Shown: positions 39,865 to 62,189 of the stretch, in pieces
How positions within the stretch are numbered: position 1 is the first letter of the stretch
Layout of the letters: each line of letters opens with the position of its first letter
Translations under genes and position numbers: made by a program
NCBI GenBank assembly: GCA_027257055.1
Contig: JAPVLO010000999.1
Span: 124,001-188,000, forward strand
Reading direction: 5' to 3'
DNA length: 64,000 nucleotides
From: Cephalopachus bancanus
Lineage: Eukaryota; Chordata; Mammalia; Primates; Tarsiidae
Notes under the pieces: model-generated
The model's database searches: none
The model's input: the letters and a program-made list of their open reading frames with translations, nothing else
What the model was told of the DNA's origin: nothing

Positions 39865-39870
39865 TTTATT
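39865..39870 (-). terminator. ZBTB44: Candidate distal poly(A) signal of ZBTB44
   Basis: AATAAA on the minus strand, followed by a T/GT-rich stretch (TGTTGTTATTTATTGTTGG), which fits a downstream element. Confidence 0.45.
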
Positions 39871-39992
39871 CCATAAAGCATTAATAAGATATTTTAATGA
39901 GAAAACAAAAACAAAACCAAATCTTAGTCTCTTATTTCTATCCAAAGACACTCAAAACTAGTTTTTCCCTGCCCATCCCTTCTAACTGCAAC

Positions 39993-39998
39993 TTTATT
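39993..39998 (-). terminator. ZBTB44: Alternative poly(A) signal candidate
   Basis: A second AATAAA on the minus strand (CACAAATAAAGTTGCAGTTAG), about 125 bases before the distal one. Confidence 0.35.
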
Positions 39999-40614
39999 TG
40001 TGACCATGTAATAAAGGCCAGTTTAAAGATTTTTTTTTTAAAAAAAGTTTAAACCTTTTTTAAAAAGATTAAACAATCAGGCTAGCAAAAGGTACTCAAT
40101 ACATACTTTCCGTATATCAAACAAGCTAATATTTCAGTACAATATAACTATACAGAATATATACAATACACATATGTTCACAAAGCAAACACTATAGGCT
40201 CAGAACAGATTTGAAAAACATGATATTCACATTGATTACAATAACTCTAAAAATGATTGTAACGTTGAAACGGCACTTAGTTTACAAAAAAGTCACAAAA
40301 ATATATATATATGTGTGTAGTCACCAAGAACTATGGTTCCTGTAAAATACTAACAGCCAGGTACTAGTATATAAAATGTGAAGTTCTGACATTGTATACA
40401 TTTTTAGGAAATAAAACCCAAAACCATTTTTGTATTGTCGAAAGTCAAACATGCCAAGTAACTTAGCTATGGCCACTATCACCAAGTAAAGCCATACTTC
40501 AATGAGATGACTGGATACAAGGCTGGTGAATTAGGGACTGGCACAGTTAAAATTGTACTGTTCTAGGAGAGGGGTAGGAGACATAATAACACTCATCTAT
40601 GCAATTTAATTCAC

Positions 40615-40720
40615 ATTTTCTCCCCAGCATTACCTTCCTTTGAAGATTCACAAAATGCCAGTGCCCAGAAAGAACCATAATGCTATAACTGGCAAGGTAA
40701 AAAGTTCTCCCCAGACCTTC
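40615..40720 (+). repeat. Dispersed repeat, copy 2
   Basis: Related to 32095-32205 (see there); same direction on this strand. Here it lies inside the proposed ZBTB44 3' UTR. Confidence 0.6.
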
Positions 40721-43595
40721 CTGTTGCTGGGCTATAGGCAAATGTTAAAGCATGCATTGGTTAAACAAAGCAGTCACCCATCTGGAAGACCGTGGTCACA
40801 GTTTCCTCCTAGGTTGGTTGCACTAGAAAGTACTCCAGTGTTTAAGTGGAGCCAAATGTATATGTGAGCCCTATAAAATACTGAGCTACTGTAGCAGCAA
40901 ATATGAAACTACAGAAACAAAAATGCAATTTTACTTAAAAATCCATTTCTGTTACATCGAAGTTTTTTTTTTTTTCCTTCAAATCTGTCTCCTTTAACCA
41001 GATATCAATTTCTTCTATTACTGAATTCTGGTTTATTACCTCAATCTGACTTTCTCATTATGCTGCACTGGAAAACGACACTTCCGAATTCTGGAAAAGA
41101 TTTAATTTACTCTTAAAAATGGAAATACAGGAATTTTAAAGTAAAAAAAAAGTCTGCTCTAAAAGTATCTTTCACAAATATATATATTTAAATATTAAAA
41201 TAGGCTACCTAGGATTTTTATAAAATGGCTTTTGAAAAGATAGTAGAGGCACAAAGAAGCCATATACTATCCTCCAAGTTGAACATAAGGTGCCATAAGG
41301 GTGCCCTACAAAGAGGCAGGCAATCTCTATCTGATGCAACAGGAGGCACCAGGAACAACAGAAAACTTAAATATATTATTATTGGGAACTTGGATCAAAA
41401 CTGATTTGTACTCTATTAGGGACTGTTGCTTTTTTTAAAAATACCTTAAAATATAAGCATTAGAAGTCATCACTTTGTACAAGGAAGAAAAGCTGATGAT
41501 CTTACTCTTTCCAAATACCTGATGTCATTCATTCCAGGTACCTGAAAGATGAAAAGCAGTGCAACTTTCAAAAATTTAATGGACCACTCTCAGTATGAGA
41601 GACTTTACATAGCATCTGACAACTTGAAAATTAAAATTTATAACGGAAATAAAAAGACATCTCCTAGAAAAAACACACATAACCTAAAAATAGAAAGGTT
41701 CTCTTTAGAAAGCATGTGTTTCTAAGAACTGCATGAAGGGCTTCCCATCTTAAAGTCAACATAGCTTCCACTAATATCAAGGGAATTATGTTAAGAGCAG
41801 ATGAAAGGGTTCTCCTAAAGCAGGAAGATTTATCCTTCCCTCAGCAGGTGATGTACTTTGGTAACCTGAACATTTGTTTACAGGGTGATTTTTAACTTGT
41901 CTAATTGAATAACAAAATCTGGATATGGTTAGACTGGCATTTGGGAAAACAAAGACAATTTAATAAAAGCCATGACACTGCAGATCCTCAAACTATTAAG
42001 AAGCGATTTTATCAATTAACCAGCCAACTGAGCCCAGGACTTCAAAGCTTAATTAGCAAAATTAGTCAATTTAACAAAGAAATAAAATAATAAAAGAATC
42101 TGATTTTATAAACCAGACCACACTAAAATTAAAAATTTTTAAGTTAAAAAATTTTTGTTCGTTTTTTGTTTTTGATACATGGTCATCCCCCTTAAGCTCT
42201 TTGTAAACTATTATGTACACAGGAGCCTTGGCTAGTTGGAAGTGGCCTGGGTCTTATACAGAAGGTACTTGCTTAACTAATAGTAGCACAAACACTTTAG
42301 AGGCAGTATCAATTTTTTGGATACTGCCAAACACTCCAATAACATCTGACTATTTGTAAAATCATGAACTTTTTTCCCTATCATAAAAGTGATATAGTGG
42401 AAATAGTTAACTGGATTAGTTTAGTATAAAGTAAAAATAAAAGCACAACTACTAATGGGACTGGTGCCACAAATCTTCATCCTGTAACTGACATAGGCTT
42501 AACCCCGTATAAATTTGATGACAGCATCTCATATATCTATAATCTAAAGTGAAACATAAAGAGAGTGAGTTTCCTTAGTTGAACCTGAGGATTGATTCAA
42601 TTCCACTTCATAATTTAACTGGAACCATTATTGCTTTTGGCTATTTTGTCTTGCTGAGGACTTTGAAGTAAAAATACCCTATGTTACCACATTCTTTCAA
42701 GCAAAAAAAGGTCACTAAAAGATAAAAATGTGTATAGACAAAATAAAGAACAATGTAAAGTTTCATGATCTTAGTTTAAAGCTAAGCTTGTGGAAGTATA
42801 TATATTCCTTGTAGACATATTTACCACAATAAAGCTTCCTCATTCCAATTTTATTCTACTGCTTTGGAAAATAAAAATTACTTTTTATACATTCTTCTCT
42901 TGACAACTTTCAAAATTTAAATATATTACCTATAAAGCAACTTTTATGAAAACCGCATTGTAATATTACCTTTTGGCAACTTTGGGTCTGTTCAAAATGT
43001 GAACTGTACTAGTTTTTTTTCCCCAGTTAACATAAATATCTAAAAAATTTTAAATTCTCATTCTCTTGGATGTATATTTCAGAATTGTAACTTCACATTT
43101 TTCAGATGAGTGAAAGTAACCCATGAAAGTTTCTAATTCTCTTGTTCATCAATTCCACAAATCTCAAACTTCTTTTGGCTAAAATATTAAAATTTTAGAA
43201 TTGTTTATTCATTAAATAATAAAAATAATTCTACATGGTAAGAATTGCCATTAATTATCCAGTGATTTATTTTTCAGGGACTACAAAGCTAAAAGAGATT
43301 AAAACATGATCTGAAAATCTTCAAAATAAAAGCTACTAAATGAGGTTAATTGACATCTATTTAGATTGAGAATAAAATAAGAGAAAATAAAAAGACTCAA
43401 AGATTTAATACACTTCCAAAGGATCCCAGGAAACCATTTATAGACTGAGAGTATCTGGCTCAGTAGTTAGAAGCTAAATAATTATTAGTAACTATTAGGT
43501 TACTAATAATTAAGTACATTAGATATGCTGACTAGTCCATTCCATTTGGTAACATATTTTAACAAAATGGTTTTTGCTTTTAAGACCAAAGGGCA

Positions 43596-43878
43596 CCAGG
43601 CTCGGTGGCTCAGCCTGTAATCCTGCACCTTTGGGAGGCTGAGGTGAGTGAATTGCCTGAGCTCGCGGGTTCAAGACCTGCCTGGGCAACTTGGCGACAC
43701 CTCATCTCTACAATAAATCAAAAATTAGCTGGGCGTGGTAGCGCGCGCCTGTAGTTCCAGGTACTTGGAAGGCTGAGGTGGAAGGATCGCTAGCACACAG
43801 CAGGCGAGGCTGCGGTGGCCGGGAGCGGTCACTGCACTCCAGTCTGGGCAACAGAGTGAGACTCCAACTCAAAAAAAA
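43596..43878 (+). mobile_element. Alu, lineage-specific type
   Basis: Sense dimer with perfect AGACCAAAGGGCA duplications; it lies antisense to the ZBTB44 transcript, so its poly-A tail would be poly-U in the mRNA. Confidence 0.94.
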
Positions 43879-44924
43879 AGACCAAAGGGCATGTGCATGG
43901 GACCTAGTTACTGTAGGCTAGAATGGTTGCTGAAATGTTAAAATGTAAGACTGAATGAAGCTATTTAAATATCTTAGTATATTTTGTCTCAGTGAAATTG
44001 AGAACTTTAAAAAAAACTGGCAATGTAACTAAATGTGTAACTATTTGAAATAACAAGGTTACTTAACCTCCATCTACATTCATTTTCTATAAAACTTATA
44101 ATAAAAAAGACATATTAATCCCTTCATTTCTGAATTAGTAGAATCACTGACATAGAATACATCCTTTAAAAATGAAAATGACTGCAGGAGCTATTACATC
44201 TAGTATCGTGGGTAAACATCTTTGTTGACTTTCAAAGTCTATCACACCTATTTGGTAGTTAGAAAATTGAAAATAAAAGCTTTTCTTTTATAAAATGCTT
44301 GGCTTTAAAAAGGCAATTTATCCTGCATTCTAAAATTTAAGCCCTTAAATATCACAAAGTTACCCTACTGGTTTTAAGAAAGATAGCTATGCTTAAATAT
44401 TCTAACCTGGAATATTTTTATGTCTAGTTATACTGGTAATTTCTAATACATGAGATAATATAATTGACTTTCATATCTTTGCAATGGTTTCCATATGTCC
44501 TGGTAAAAATTATACATCTAGGCATCCCTTAGATTAATTTTAAATAAATCTAAATACTACTGCATATACAATTATCCCTTGCAGCTTTGTTTCCAAAAAC
44601 AGATCCATAAACCAAAAATCCTTAAATCATGTATCAAGAAAATTGTAGTCTCACTGAAACAGAAAAAGGCCTTTGCTTGTATCATTTTATGTTAAGTACT
44701 GGTAGTTACTGGTACTGACAAAAATTCATAAAACTTGGAAATCTGTGCAATTTGTAATTACCAATGAAAATCTAGTTTCCATTTGGGAAAGAATACCCAG
44801 TGATAGGCGAGCCTTCATTCTGAGAATACAATCAGAACTGTACCTTAGAGCTACCAATATTGTGCAGGGCTCTCTTAAATGTTGAGTTCTTAGGACAGGG
44901 AACATACTAATAACACGTTTAAAA

Positions 44925-45180
44925 AATGTTTTTTTTTTTTTTAATTTTTAGATTCAAGGATATATGTGTAGGTTTGTTATGTGGGTATGTGATGGTGAGG
45001 CTTGGGCTTCTACTGAACCTGACACTCAGATAGTGAACATGGTACCAATAGGTAATTTTTCAACCCTTGTCCCCCTTCTGGCCTCCCCCCTTTTGGAGTC
45101 ACCAGTGTCTGATGTTCCCATCTTAATGCCCAGATATGCCCAATGTTTAAAACTTGCAGTATTTGGTTTTCTGTAAAAAC
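44925..45180 (-). mobile_element. L1 (L1MA-like) 3' end fragment
   Basis: Antisense L1 3' UTR wording: TAGATTCAAGGATATATGTG, AGGTTTGTTATGTGGG, GTGATGGTGAGGCTTGGGC, AGTGAACATGGTACCAATAG, then GTATTTGGTTTTCTG. It starts with poly-T, so it is oriented along the minus strand. Confidence 0.85.
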
Positions 45181-46238
45181 ACTTTAAACCAATAAATCTG
45201 TAAACAGTTTTTGCATTTTGAGATTTTTCTACCGGTAGGAATAACAGTTTTCAAAGACTATAATGTGACATTAAAAATAAAAATTCCTGACCTTTCCAGT
45301 TGAGACACAGCAGTACCGTTATCAGTAACACAGTCTGTTGCAGAATGTAATTCAATCCTATCAGTAAAGCAGCATAAATGGTGGAAGCCCATCATTACCT
45401 GTATATGCTGATTTACCTGAAGGTAACACACATCTATGTTTGGGAGAAAATGGATAAAAAACAGATTCACAAATAAAGGTAGAGTTGAAAATAAATTAAG
45501 GGCAGCAGAAAATGGGTACAGATAGAAAGGATTAGCCAATTTTAAAAAATGAAATAATTCAACTGCCATAAACTAAAAAATACTTTAGTGAGGACTAGCA
45601 CCCAATCAGATCTTGTGTTTTGATAATTGTTTGGGTATCTACACAGAAAGTTAATCAAAAGTTCATTATTTACGGACTCATGAATATTTGGGATCAAGGT
45701 GAGGGATGCTTTAATGGCATCAGATAAAACGTATACCTGTCTAGAACATCATATAAATTTCAACTATAAACCAGAAGTTTCATATTTTTAGCAGAAGAAA
45801 GGTAATATTCATTAATTTAAGGTTTTTAGTTTTTCATTAGTCTTAAAAGTTTTATTTCTTCTCCCACAGATTTATGGTCACGGATGATTGTTTTACAGCC
45901 TCTTCTCATCTTTTACATTATTGCTTTTACATTATTGTGTAAATACAGCATCTCCAATATTTTTCCTTTATATGGTAGCACACCAGTATACGCAATAGAA
46001 GAGAAGGTGGCCCAAAAAATGTATACACATTTTAAGAAAGGAAAAAAAAACTGTATTACAATTTTAATACTCAATATATACCAGTAACAAAAGATGAAAT
46101 ACAAGTCATGTTTGACTTCTACAATTACAAGAGATGCTCAAAGTGGTTACCATCAGTAGTGGTTACCATCAGCATCTAGACACTTTTAACGCAAACTAAA
46201 AGTAATACATAGATAACATTGCTTAAAATGTGTATACA

Positions 46239-46533
46239 GGCCAGGAGCAGTGGCTCATGTCTGTAATCCCAACATTTTAGGAGGCAGAGGTGAGAGAACT
46301 GCCTGAGCTTAGGGGTTCGAGACCAACCTGGACAACTTGGTGCGGACTCACCTCTACAGTTAAGAAAAAAAAAATTAGGTGGGCATGGTGGTGTACGCCT
46401 GTAGTTTCAGCTAACTGGAAGGCTGAGGCAGAAGGATCACCTAAGTCCAGTAGGTTGAGGCAGTGGTGGCCGTGAGTGTGCCACTCACTGCATTCCAGCC
46501 TGGACGATAAAGACTCTGACTCAAAAAAAAAAA
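46239..46533 (+). mobile_element. Alu, early member of the lineage
   Basis: Sense dimer, diverged (GGCTCATGTCTGTAATCC). GTGTATACA occurs at both ends. Confidence 0.88.
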
Positions 46534-47374
46534 GTGTATACATTTTTTGGGGGCACCCCCAGCATTGCTGATGGGACAAGGAGAAAACTGATTTGGGTAA
46601 TTACCTAATTAGTCAGGCATTAACATTCAAAGGCCAGGTAAACATCAATTTTAGTAAGAAAAACAGTATTAAAAGAGTTCCTATGAAGCTGGGATTTACA
46701 TACTTTTCTTCACTCCTGGTCATTTAATCCACAGCTTAACTGTTCTCAATTATGGTTCTTTACCTTTGGAGTGATACTATAAAGGTTCAGGTAATGCCTA
46801 ACTCAATACCAAATTTTTACCATGAAAAATCATAATAGAAATGACAAAAGCTTAAAAAAAGAGTATACTGAATTTCAGAAGTATTTACTCTAATAATTTT
46901 AAGAAAGCTTAGCATAAATACCTCCCCAAACAACAGGCTTTACAAAATATTGTACAACGTCCTGCATATACCAGTGAATATCTACTCAGGCAATTTGTCA
47001 AATTCTGTTTAGTAATTTGCTTCTCTTGTACCCTCTCTTTCATCTCAGGAACGTCAATAATCATCTGATTTCTTCTCTAAGGATGTGTTGTTTACCTATT
47101 TCTAACAATGGAACAAGAAACCGATACATGTTTTAAGTCAACTGGTTCTCCTTAAGTCTCAGTTTCTATTATGTTTCAACATCATGTTATTGTGTACTTA
47201 CAGAAGCAATCTCTCAGTTACGAAAAATAAAACATCAGGTGCAGGGCTTAGAAAGTAAAAAGGGAAATTTTTCCCAACCTATTTTTTTTTTGTTTAAAAA
47301 TTAAATTAAATTTAAATGTACAAGACCAAGCACAGGCACTTTCCAAAAACCAAAAATGAAGCCAAACACCAACA

Positions 47375-56630
<9,256 letters not shown>

Positions 56631-56999
56631 CTGTCAACAAAAGAAAAAAGAGAACAGCTGTCAATACTTGGGTGTGAACAGGCCATGTCTGCAAACTACA
56701 TATTCAAGCCTGTAATACATAAACCTAATGTTCATATCCTGAATTAGTAATCAAAAGTAGTAGTGTTCTATATCTTGTTTTTATTTTAATTAAATGTTTA
56801 TGTGACTTAAAAACAAATATGTAAGACAATATCCTTATATTACTATTTAAGTTACTTTAGAAATATTTGACACAAATTTCAGAAAGCAAGCAGAACAATT
56901 CAAATGCAAACTAAACAAAAATCCATATAAAATTAAATAATAATTAACCATCATTTAAGGAAGCACTGACGCTTTTTTGTCTTTTATTATTTATTTTAT

Positions 57000-58599
57000 T
57001 GTCACAAACAACTTATGGTACAACATTACATAGACTTTAAAAGATAAAGAACACCTGGGCAACCTCTATATACAAACCACACAAGAACACTGTCAGCATC
57101 CTAAAACTCCCTATTCACACTTCTCTGATCATAGACCCTTCCTTTCTCCAAAACCCTATCTCTTGTGGTTATCATTTCATTCCCCTCATCCCCTTCCTTT
57201 TAAAAGTAATTTTACCTCAAATACATGTACCCATAAACTAGGGTGTGGTTCTTGTTGGAAAAGTCTTCACTGGCTGAGGGCTGCTTTTGCACTACAGAGG
57301 CAAAGTTGAGTAGCTATAGTTGCAACAGAGACCAGGTGGCAGTTTAGTCTTAAATATTTACTACGTGGCCTTTAAGTTTATCAACCCTTGCCATAAACAA
57401 TGCAGTTTAGTGCTGTCTGAACGTAAGATGTACATAAAGTGAGTCATACTATATGTATTCTTGTGTCTTTCCTTCAACATTGTGGACCCACCCTAGTTGT
57501 TAAATATAACTGAAGTTTATTTTTAGTGTTGTATAATATTCATAATCTATCCATTTTATTCTTGATGAACAGTTTTCTGGCCATTAAGAACAATGTTGCT
57601 GTGAATATCCTCAATGCACATAAGTGTGTTTTTCTCCATGGTATACTCAATAATGGATTTGCACAGTCACTGAATATGATGTGTATCTTTCAGCTTATTA
57701 GAAAATGTTAAATTCTTTTCCTACTAAATTTTAAATTTTAATCTAGATTGTATTAAGCAGTGTATTAGAGTTGTTGCTCCATATCCTCAATAATACTTGG
57801 TACTGTTGGATTTTTAAATTATTACCAATCTGGTGGGTGTGTAACAATATTTCATTGTGGTATGAATTTCATTTCCCTTGTATCAGGGTAAATATATTTT
57901 AGTGTATTTACTCAACTTCCCTTTATTTGTTCAAATCTTGTTATCTTTTTTTTATGAGTTCTTTTTGTACTCTGAATACAAGCCCTTTGCCAGTGATTTA
58001 ATGTATTACAAATATCTTTCCCCTTCCATGGCCTGTCTCTTTACTCTTTTAATGGCTTCTTTTGATAACCAAAAGTTTTAAATTTTAATTTAAGTAAATT
58101 TATTAATTTTTTTCTCTATTGCTATGATTTTGGTCGTTTTAAAAAATCTTTCCCTATCTCATATTATCTTATGAAATATCTATTTTGCCTTTTGTTTAAT
58201 CCACCTGCAGTGATTTTGTGACAGAATACATGTACTGAAAGGTCTGTCTTTTCTTCTCTGCCGTGCCACTTGTCATATATCAGTTATACATAAATAAGTG
58301 CATGGATCTGTTTCCAGGTTCCCTATTAGTTCCATTTGCTTATTTCTCCTTCATTAATGTCAATCTATTACCATAGCTTCCTAATAAACCTTGCAATCAA
58401 GTAGAGAACTTTCTCTGACCTTGTTCACTTGCTTTCTGAACATTCTATTCTTTGATTTTGCATTTCTATATACATTTATACATTTCAGAATCAGCTTGTT
58501 CAATACAAGTGGTAATAAACATTCCATTTTACTCCTATTAGTATGAAAATTATATAATATTTTCCTACTCTTTTTTTATTGGTTACTTCAGAAATTAGA
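57000..58599 (-). mobile_element. Ancient L1 (L1M-like), ORF2 end and 3' region
   Basis: T-rich antisense L1 order: CCATTTTATTCTTGATGAAC, ATTACCAATCTGGTGGGTGTG, GAATTTCATTTCCC, TGTACTCTGAATACAAGCCC, TTAATGGCTTCTTTTGA and TCAGAATCAGCTTGTTCAA. The frame is destroyed throughout. Confidence 0.85.
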
Positions 58600-59046
58600 G
58601 CCGGACTCGGTGGCTCAGCCTGTAACCCCGCGCCTTTGGGAGGCTGAGGTGAGTGGATTGCCTGAGCCCGCGGGTTCGAGACCCGCCTGGGCAGCGAGAC
58701 CTCATCTCTACAATAAATCAAAAAATCAGCCGGGCGTGGTAGCGCATGCCTGTAATTCCGGCTACTCGGAAGGCTGAGGCGGAAGGATCACCGGAGCCCA
58801 GCAGGTTGAGGCTGCGGTGGCCGGGAGCGGCCACTGCACTCCAGTCTGGGCAACAGAGTGAGACTCCGACTCAAAAACAAACAAAAAAAAATCAGCCAGG
58901 CGTGGTAGCGCATGCTTATAATTCTGGCTACTTGGAAGGCTGAGGCGGAAGGATCGCCGGAGCCCAGCAGGTCGAGGCTGCAGTGGCCGGGAGCGGCCAC
59001 TGCACTCCAGTCTGGGTGACAGAGTGAGACTCCAACTCAAAAAAGA
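58600..59046 (+). mobile_element. Trimeric Alu (left-right-right)
   Basis: A full type B dimer (58600 to about 58890, ending GAGACTCCGACTC plus A/C tail) is followed directly by a second right arm (58891-59046, from ATCAGCCAGGCGTGGTAGCG to GACTCCAACTC and poly-A). A weak AGAAAT-type repeat flanks the whole unit. Confidence 0.9.
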
Positions 59047-59358
59047 AAATAAGTTAGAAATATACTTTTCAAAGTCTATCTTTACTTCTTCCTGGATAAT
59101 GCAAAGACCTTAGAAACTTTAACTTCATTTCCCATCCACTCTCATCTTGCAACTTACAATTATATTTTCTTTGTTCTCATTAAGCCCCACAAACATTATT
59201 ACATATACATGTTCATGTATTTATTTTCCTCTGCTCTTCACTCATTGTATACGAAACTTCCCATCTGTGCTCACTTTACTTCTGCCTTAAATCCATCCTT
59301 AAGACAAACTTTAGTGATTTGCTGCTTAATTCTTTTTGTTTGAAAATATCTTTATTTC

Positions 59359-59790
59359 AGCCGGGCTTGGTGGCTCAGCCTGTAATCCCACGCCTTTGGG
59401 AGGCTGAGGTGAGTGCATTGCCTGAGCCCGCGGGTTCGAGACCCGCCTGGGCAGGCGAGACTTCATCTCTACAAAAAAATCAAAAAATCAGCCGGGCGGG
59501 TAGCACCCACCTGCAATTCCGGCTACTCAGAAGGCTGAGGCGGAAGGATCGCCAGAGCCCAGTGGGTCGAGGCTGCGGTGGCCGGGGCTCCGGCGATCCT
59601 TCCGCCTCAGCCTTCTGAGTAGCTGGAACTACAGGCACGCACTACCACGCCCGGCGAATTTTTTTGGTTTATTGTAGAGATGAGGTCTCGACAAGTTGCC
59701 CGGGAGGGACTCGAACCTGTGGGCTCAGGCAATCTACTCACCTCAGCCTCGCAATACGCGGGATTACAGGCTGAGCCACTGAGCCCGGCT
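59359..59790. mobile_element. Two truncated Alus fused tail-to-tail (near-palindrome)
   Basis: A plus-strand Alu runs 59359-59587 to GCGGTGGCCG, then the sequence turns directly into an antisense Alu (GGGCTCCGGCGATCC onward) to 59790. Both poly-A tails and right-arm ends are missing. The two arms can pair over about 190 bases. TTATTT-like flanks on both sides. Confidence 0.92.
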
Positions 59791-59799
59791 TATTTTTAT

Positions 59800-60980
59800 T
59801 ATTCTTGTTTGAGATTTACTAGACTCTAGTGAACTGGTGTCTTTCATTAAGTCTGGAAAGTTCTCAGTCATTTTTTTCTTCTTTTAGGACTTCCATCAAA
59901 CCTACATTTTAATCTTTCACACCTTTCTGTTCTCTACTGTAGTCTCCACCACTGTGTCCCTGTGTAGCATTGAAGTGATTTTTTTCTCATTTATCTTCTG
60001 ATTTCCCAGTTTTCTCTCTGCTAAATCCAATCTACTGCCAAAAAGCTCTTGGAGATTTTAACTCTTTTCTGTTATCGTTCAAGGTTGTTTATTCTGTTAA
60101 ATAAGCATTTTTATTTGAGTCTGAAAATTATGCTAATTGGTGACGCCAATTTATTTCTGCTGCTTAAAAAAAGTTTTTTTTCCCCATCAGTTCTTGCTCT
60201 CTGCCTTGTTTTCTTGTGAGTCTCGGTTACTTCTGACAGTGGTTATTGCCCTTGAGTTATTTGTAGAGAACTGATTTGGTGAGATTCCAAAGAGCTGTTA
60301 TGTTTGCTTCTGCTAGGTTCCTGGACAGCATTACCTAAACCAAATTCATTGTTTGAGATTCCTTGGCCTAACCACCCTAGGTATAACCAGGAAGTCAATC
60401 TGCAAGTAAGCTAGTGGGTGACCACATCTTCTCAGGGATGTGTTTTCTTCCCTTTTTCAGTCTGCCCACTGCCAAAGCAGCTTTTTTACAGTCCCCTGGA
60501 GTTTGGAGGATGGAAAGCAGGTTTAGTTCCCAGTAGCACAGTCTTTTGGAGTCCCCATTCAATGTGTAGAGCAACTTCTCTAAGTCTTCATAATCTTCAC
60601 ATGCTCTGGGCCTTGACTTCCATTCCCCTTGCTCATGAGTTGATGAACCAAAACCCATTTGTGTCTTGGCAAATGTCTTAAAGGCAAAACTGGTTTTAGT
60701 GCTCTGATAATCTACTTACCCCTTGTGGCCAGGCTTTCCTCCCAAATTTAATGTAGCAGTTCCTTGCATCTTTCAGCTTTTCAAATACTTCTAGGGTAAA
60801 TTTTTAAAAAACTAGAATTTTCGCCATTGCCAGGCCATTGCTGCCACTGCCAGGCCACTGTCATTACCACTAGACTCTGGTGTGGTCATGTGCTCTTTGA
60901 GCTATGACTGTCACCATGGTTCTTGGCTTTGGCCCTTAGGGAAGTGAATATCTTCTTTCTTTATCACTCTCTAGCTAATT
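59800..60980 (-). mobile_element. Ancient L1 (L1M-like) fragment, antisense
   Basis: T-rich antisense text with TGTCTTTCATTAAGTCTGG, AAGTTCTCAGTCATT, TTTTCTCTCTGCTAAATCC and TGTTTGCTTCTGCTAGGTTC, an order seen in old L1 elements. Heavily decayed. Confidence 0.5.
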
Positions 60981-61433
60981 TACTTTTTAAATAAACTACA
61001 TTTTCTAATCTAAAAAAAAAAACCCTAAAACTAAAATTTGTTGTTTGGAGTGGGACAGTTTATCCAAACAACCTATCCTGTTTTTATTAGGCAATCAACT
61101 TTGCCAATTTTTTTACCGTATGCAAATAAGCTATGTTACACCAAATGAATAAATCTGAGCCTCTGAAATTTTCAGCTCCTTAACAGTAAACAAACTTTTG
61201 GTTACAACATTGAAATACGTTAAGATCCACTAACTGTAAAAGTTTGTATACCATATACATGTGAACGTTTAATAAATGTTAATAAACACAGAGGATGAAA
61301 TTTCTTCCTGATGAAAATTTAAACTTCAATACTTGTTTTCCCCTTTAGAACACTTGAATTAGGTAACACTAGGAAACAAGTACATAGTACATATTCCACT
61401 TAAGTATAAAGTTTTCAAAAACTAACCAAATCC

Positions 61434-61802
61434 TGCCTCTTTTTTCCTTTTATTAAAATAATTATTTTAGCTGGGCTCAGTGGCTCAGCCTGTAATCCCG
61501 TGCTTTGGGAGGCTGAGGTGAGTGGATTGCCGGAGCCCGCGGGTTCGAGACTCGCCTGGCCAACCTGGCGAGACCTCATCTCTACACATAAATCAAAAAA
61601 TCAGCTGGGCGTGGTAGCAGGTGCCTGTAGTTCCAGCTACTTGGAAGGCTGAGTCAGAAGGATCACCGGAGCCCAGCAGGTCAAGGCTGCGGTGGCCGGG
61701 AGCTGTCGCTGCACTCCAGTCTGGGCGATAGAGTAAGACTCCAACTCAAAAAAAAAAAAAAATTATTTTGAAGATGTGGGGTACAACTCAGGATTAGGTA
61801 CA
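61434..61802 (-). mobile_element. Truncated L1-like 3' end with an Alu in its tail
   Basis: TAACCAAATCC at 61423-61433 and 61803-61813 is a perfect 11-base duplication. Between them are a T-rich start, an Alu (61469-61760) and the motif GATGTGGGGTACAACTCAGG, also present at 26474. Only about 40 bases of LINE body remain. Confidence 0.65.
61469..61760 (+). mobile_element. Alu, lineage-specific type
   Basis: Sense dimer, flanked by AATTATTTT on both sides, inserted into the T-rich tail of the L1-like end. Confidence 0.92.
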
Positions 61803-62189
61803 TAACCAAATCCCTTTTAAGGCATCCAAACTTAAACATCTGTAGTGAAAAATATGTGACGGGGTTACATTTTGCCTTGACTTCTTAAATAAAGAATGCT
61901 AAGTAGAATGTATTTTTTTGTTTCCTGATGACTCATGAGAACCATAAAAAACACCAATTATTACACTGTGTTCTAACACACTGATATAACTCAGAGCCTT
62001 TTGAAAGTAGGCAGAACTGTGTGTTCACATTCATTCCCAACTGCACCCCATTGTTCCTGGCCTCCCCATCCCACCTCTACTGGTGTTCAGAATTTTGGTG
62101 CATGCCTTTTTTCCCTTTCCCTTACTATCAAATGACATTTATGCTTCCCCCATATCTATTTATCAAACTTATGCATGATCCTTCTGACT

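Larger units (their letters stand above)
39850..47374 (-). other. ZBTB44: ZBTB44 3' UTR (long), proposed
   Basis: From the stop codon the sequence runs 7.5 kb with only two Alus and one L1 fragment, against about one Alu per kilobase on either side. It is AT-rich without coding frames. Candidate poly(A) signals lie at its far end (39865 and 39993), with other AATAAA copies on this strand inside it that could give shorter forms. The far limit is inferred from composition, not from transcript data. Low insertion density is the main argument that it is exonic. Confidence 0.55.

Noticed and set aside
45258..45569. 103-residue minus-strand open frame in the 3' UTR region
   Set aside because: AT-rich chance frame with no recognisable domain, downstream of the ZBTB44 stop.
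58500..59040. Many overlapping open frames with text such as [14 protein letters not shown]
   Set aside because: This is the translation of antisense Alu, seen at nearly every Alu in the window; not genes.
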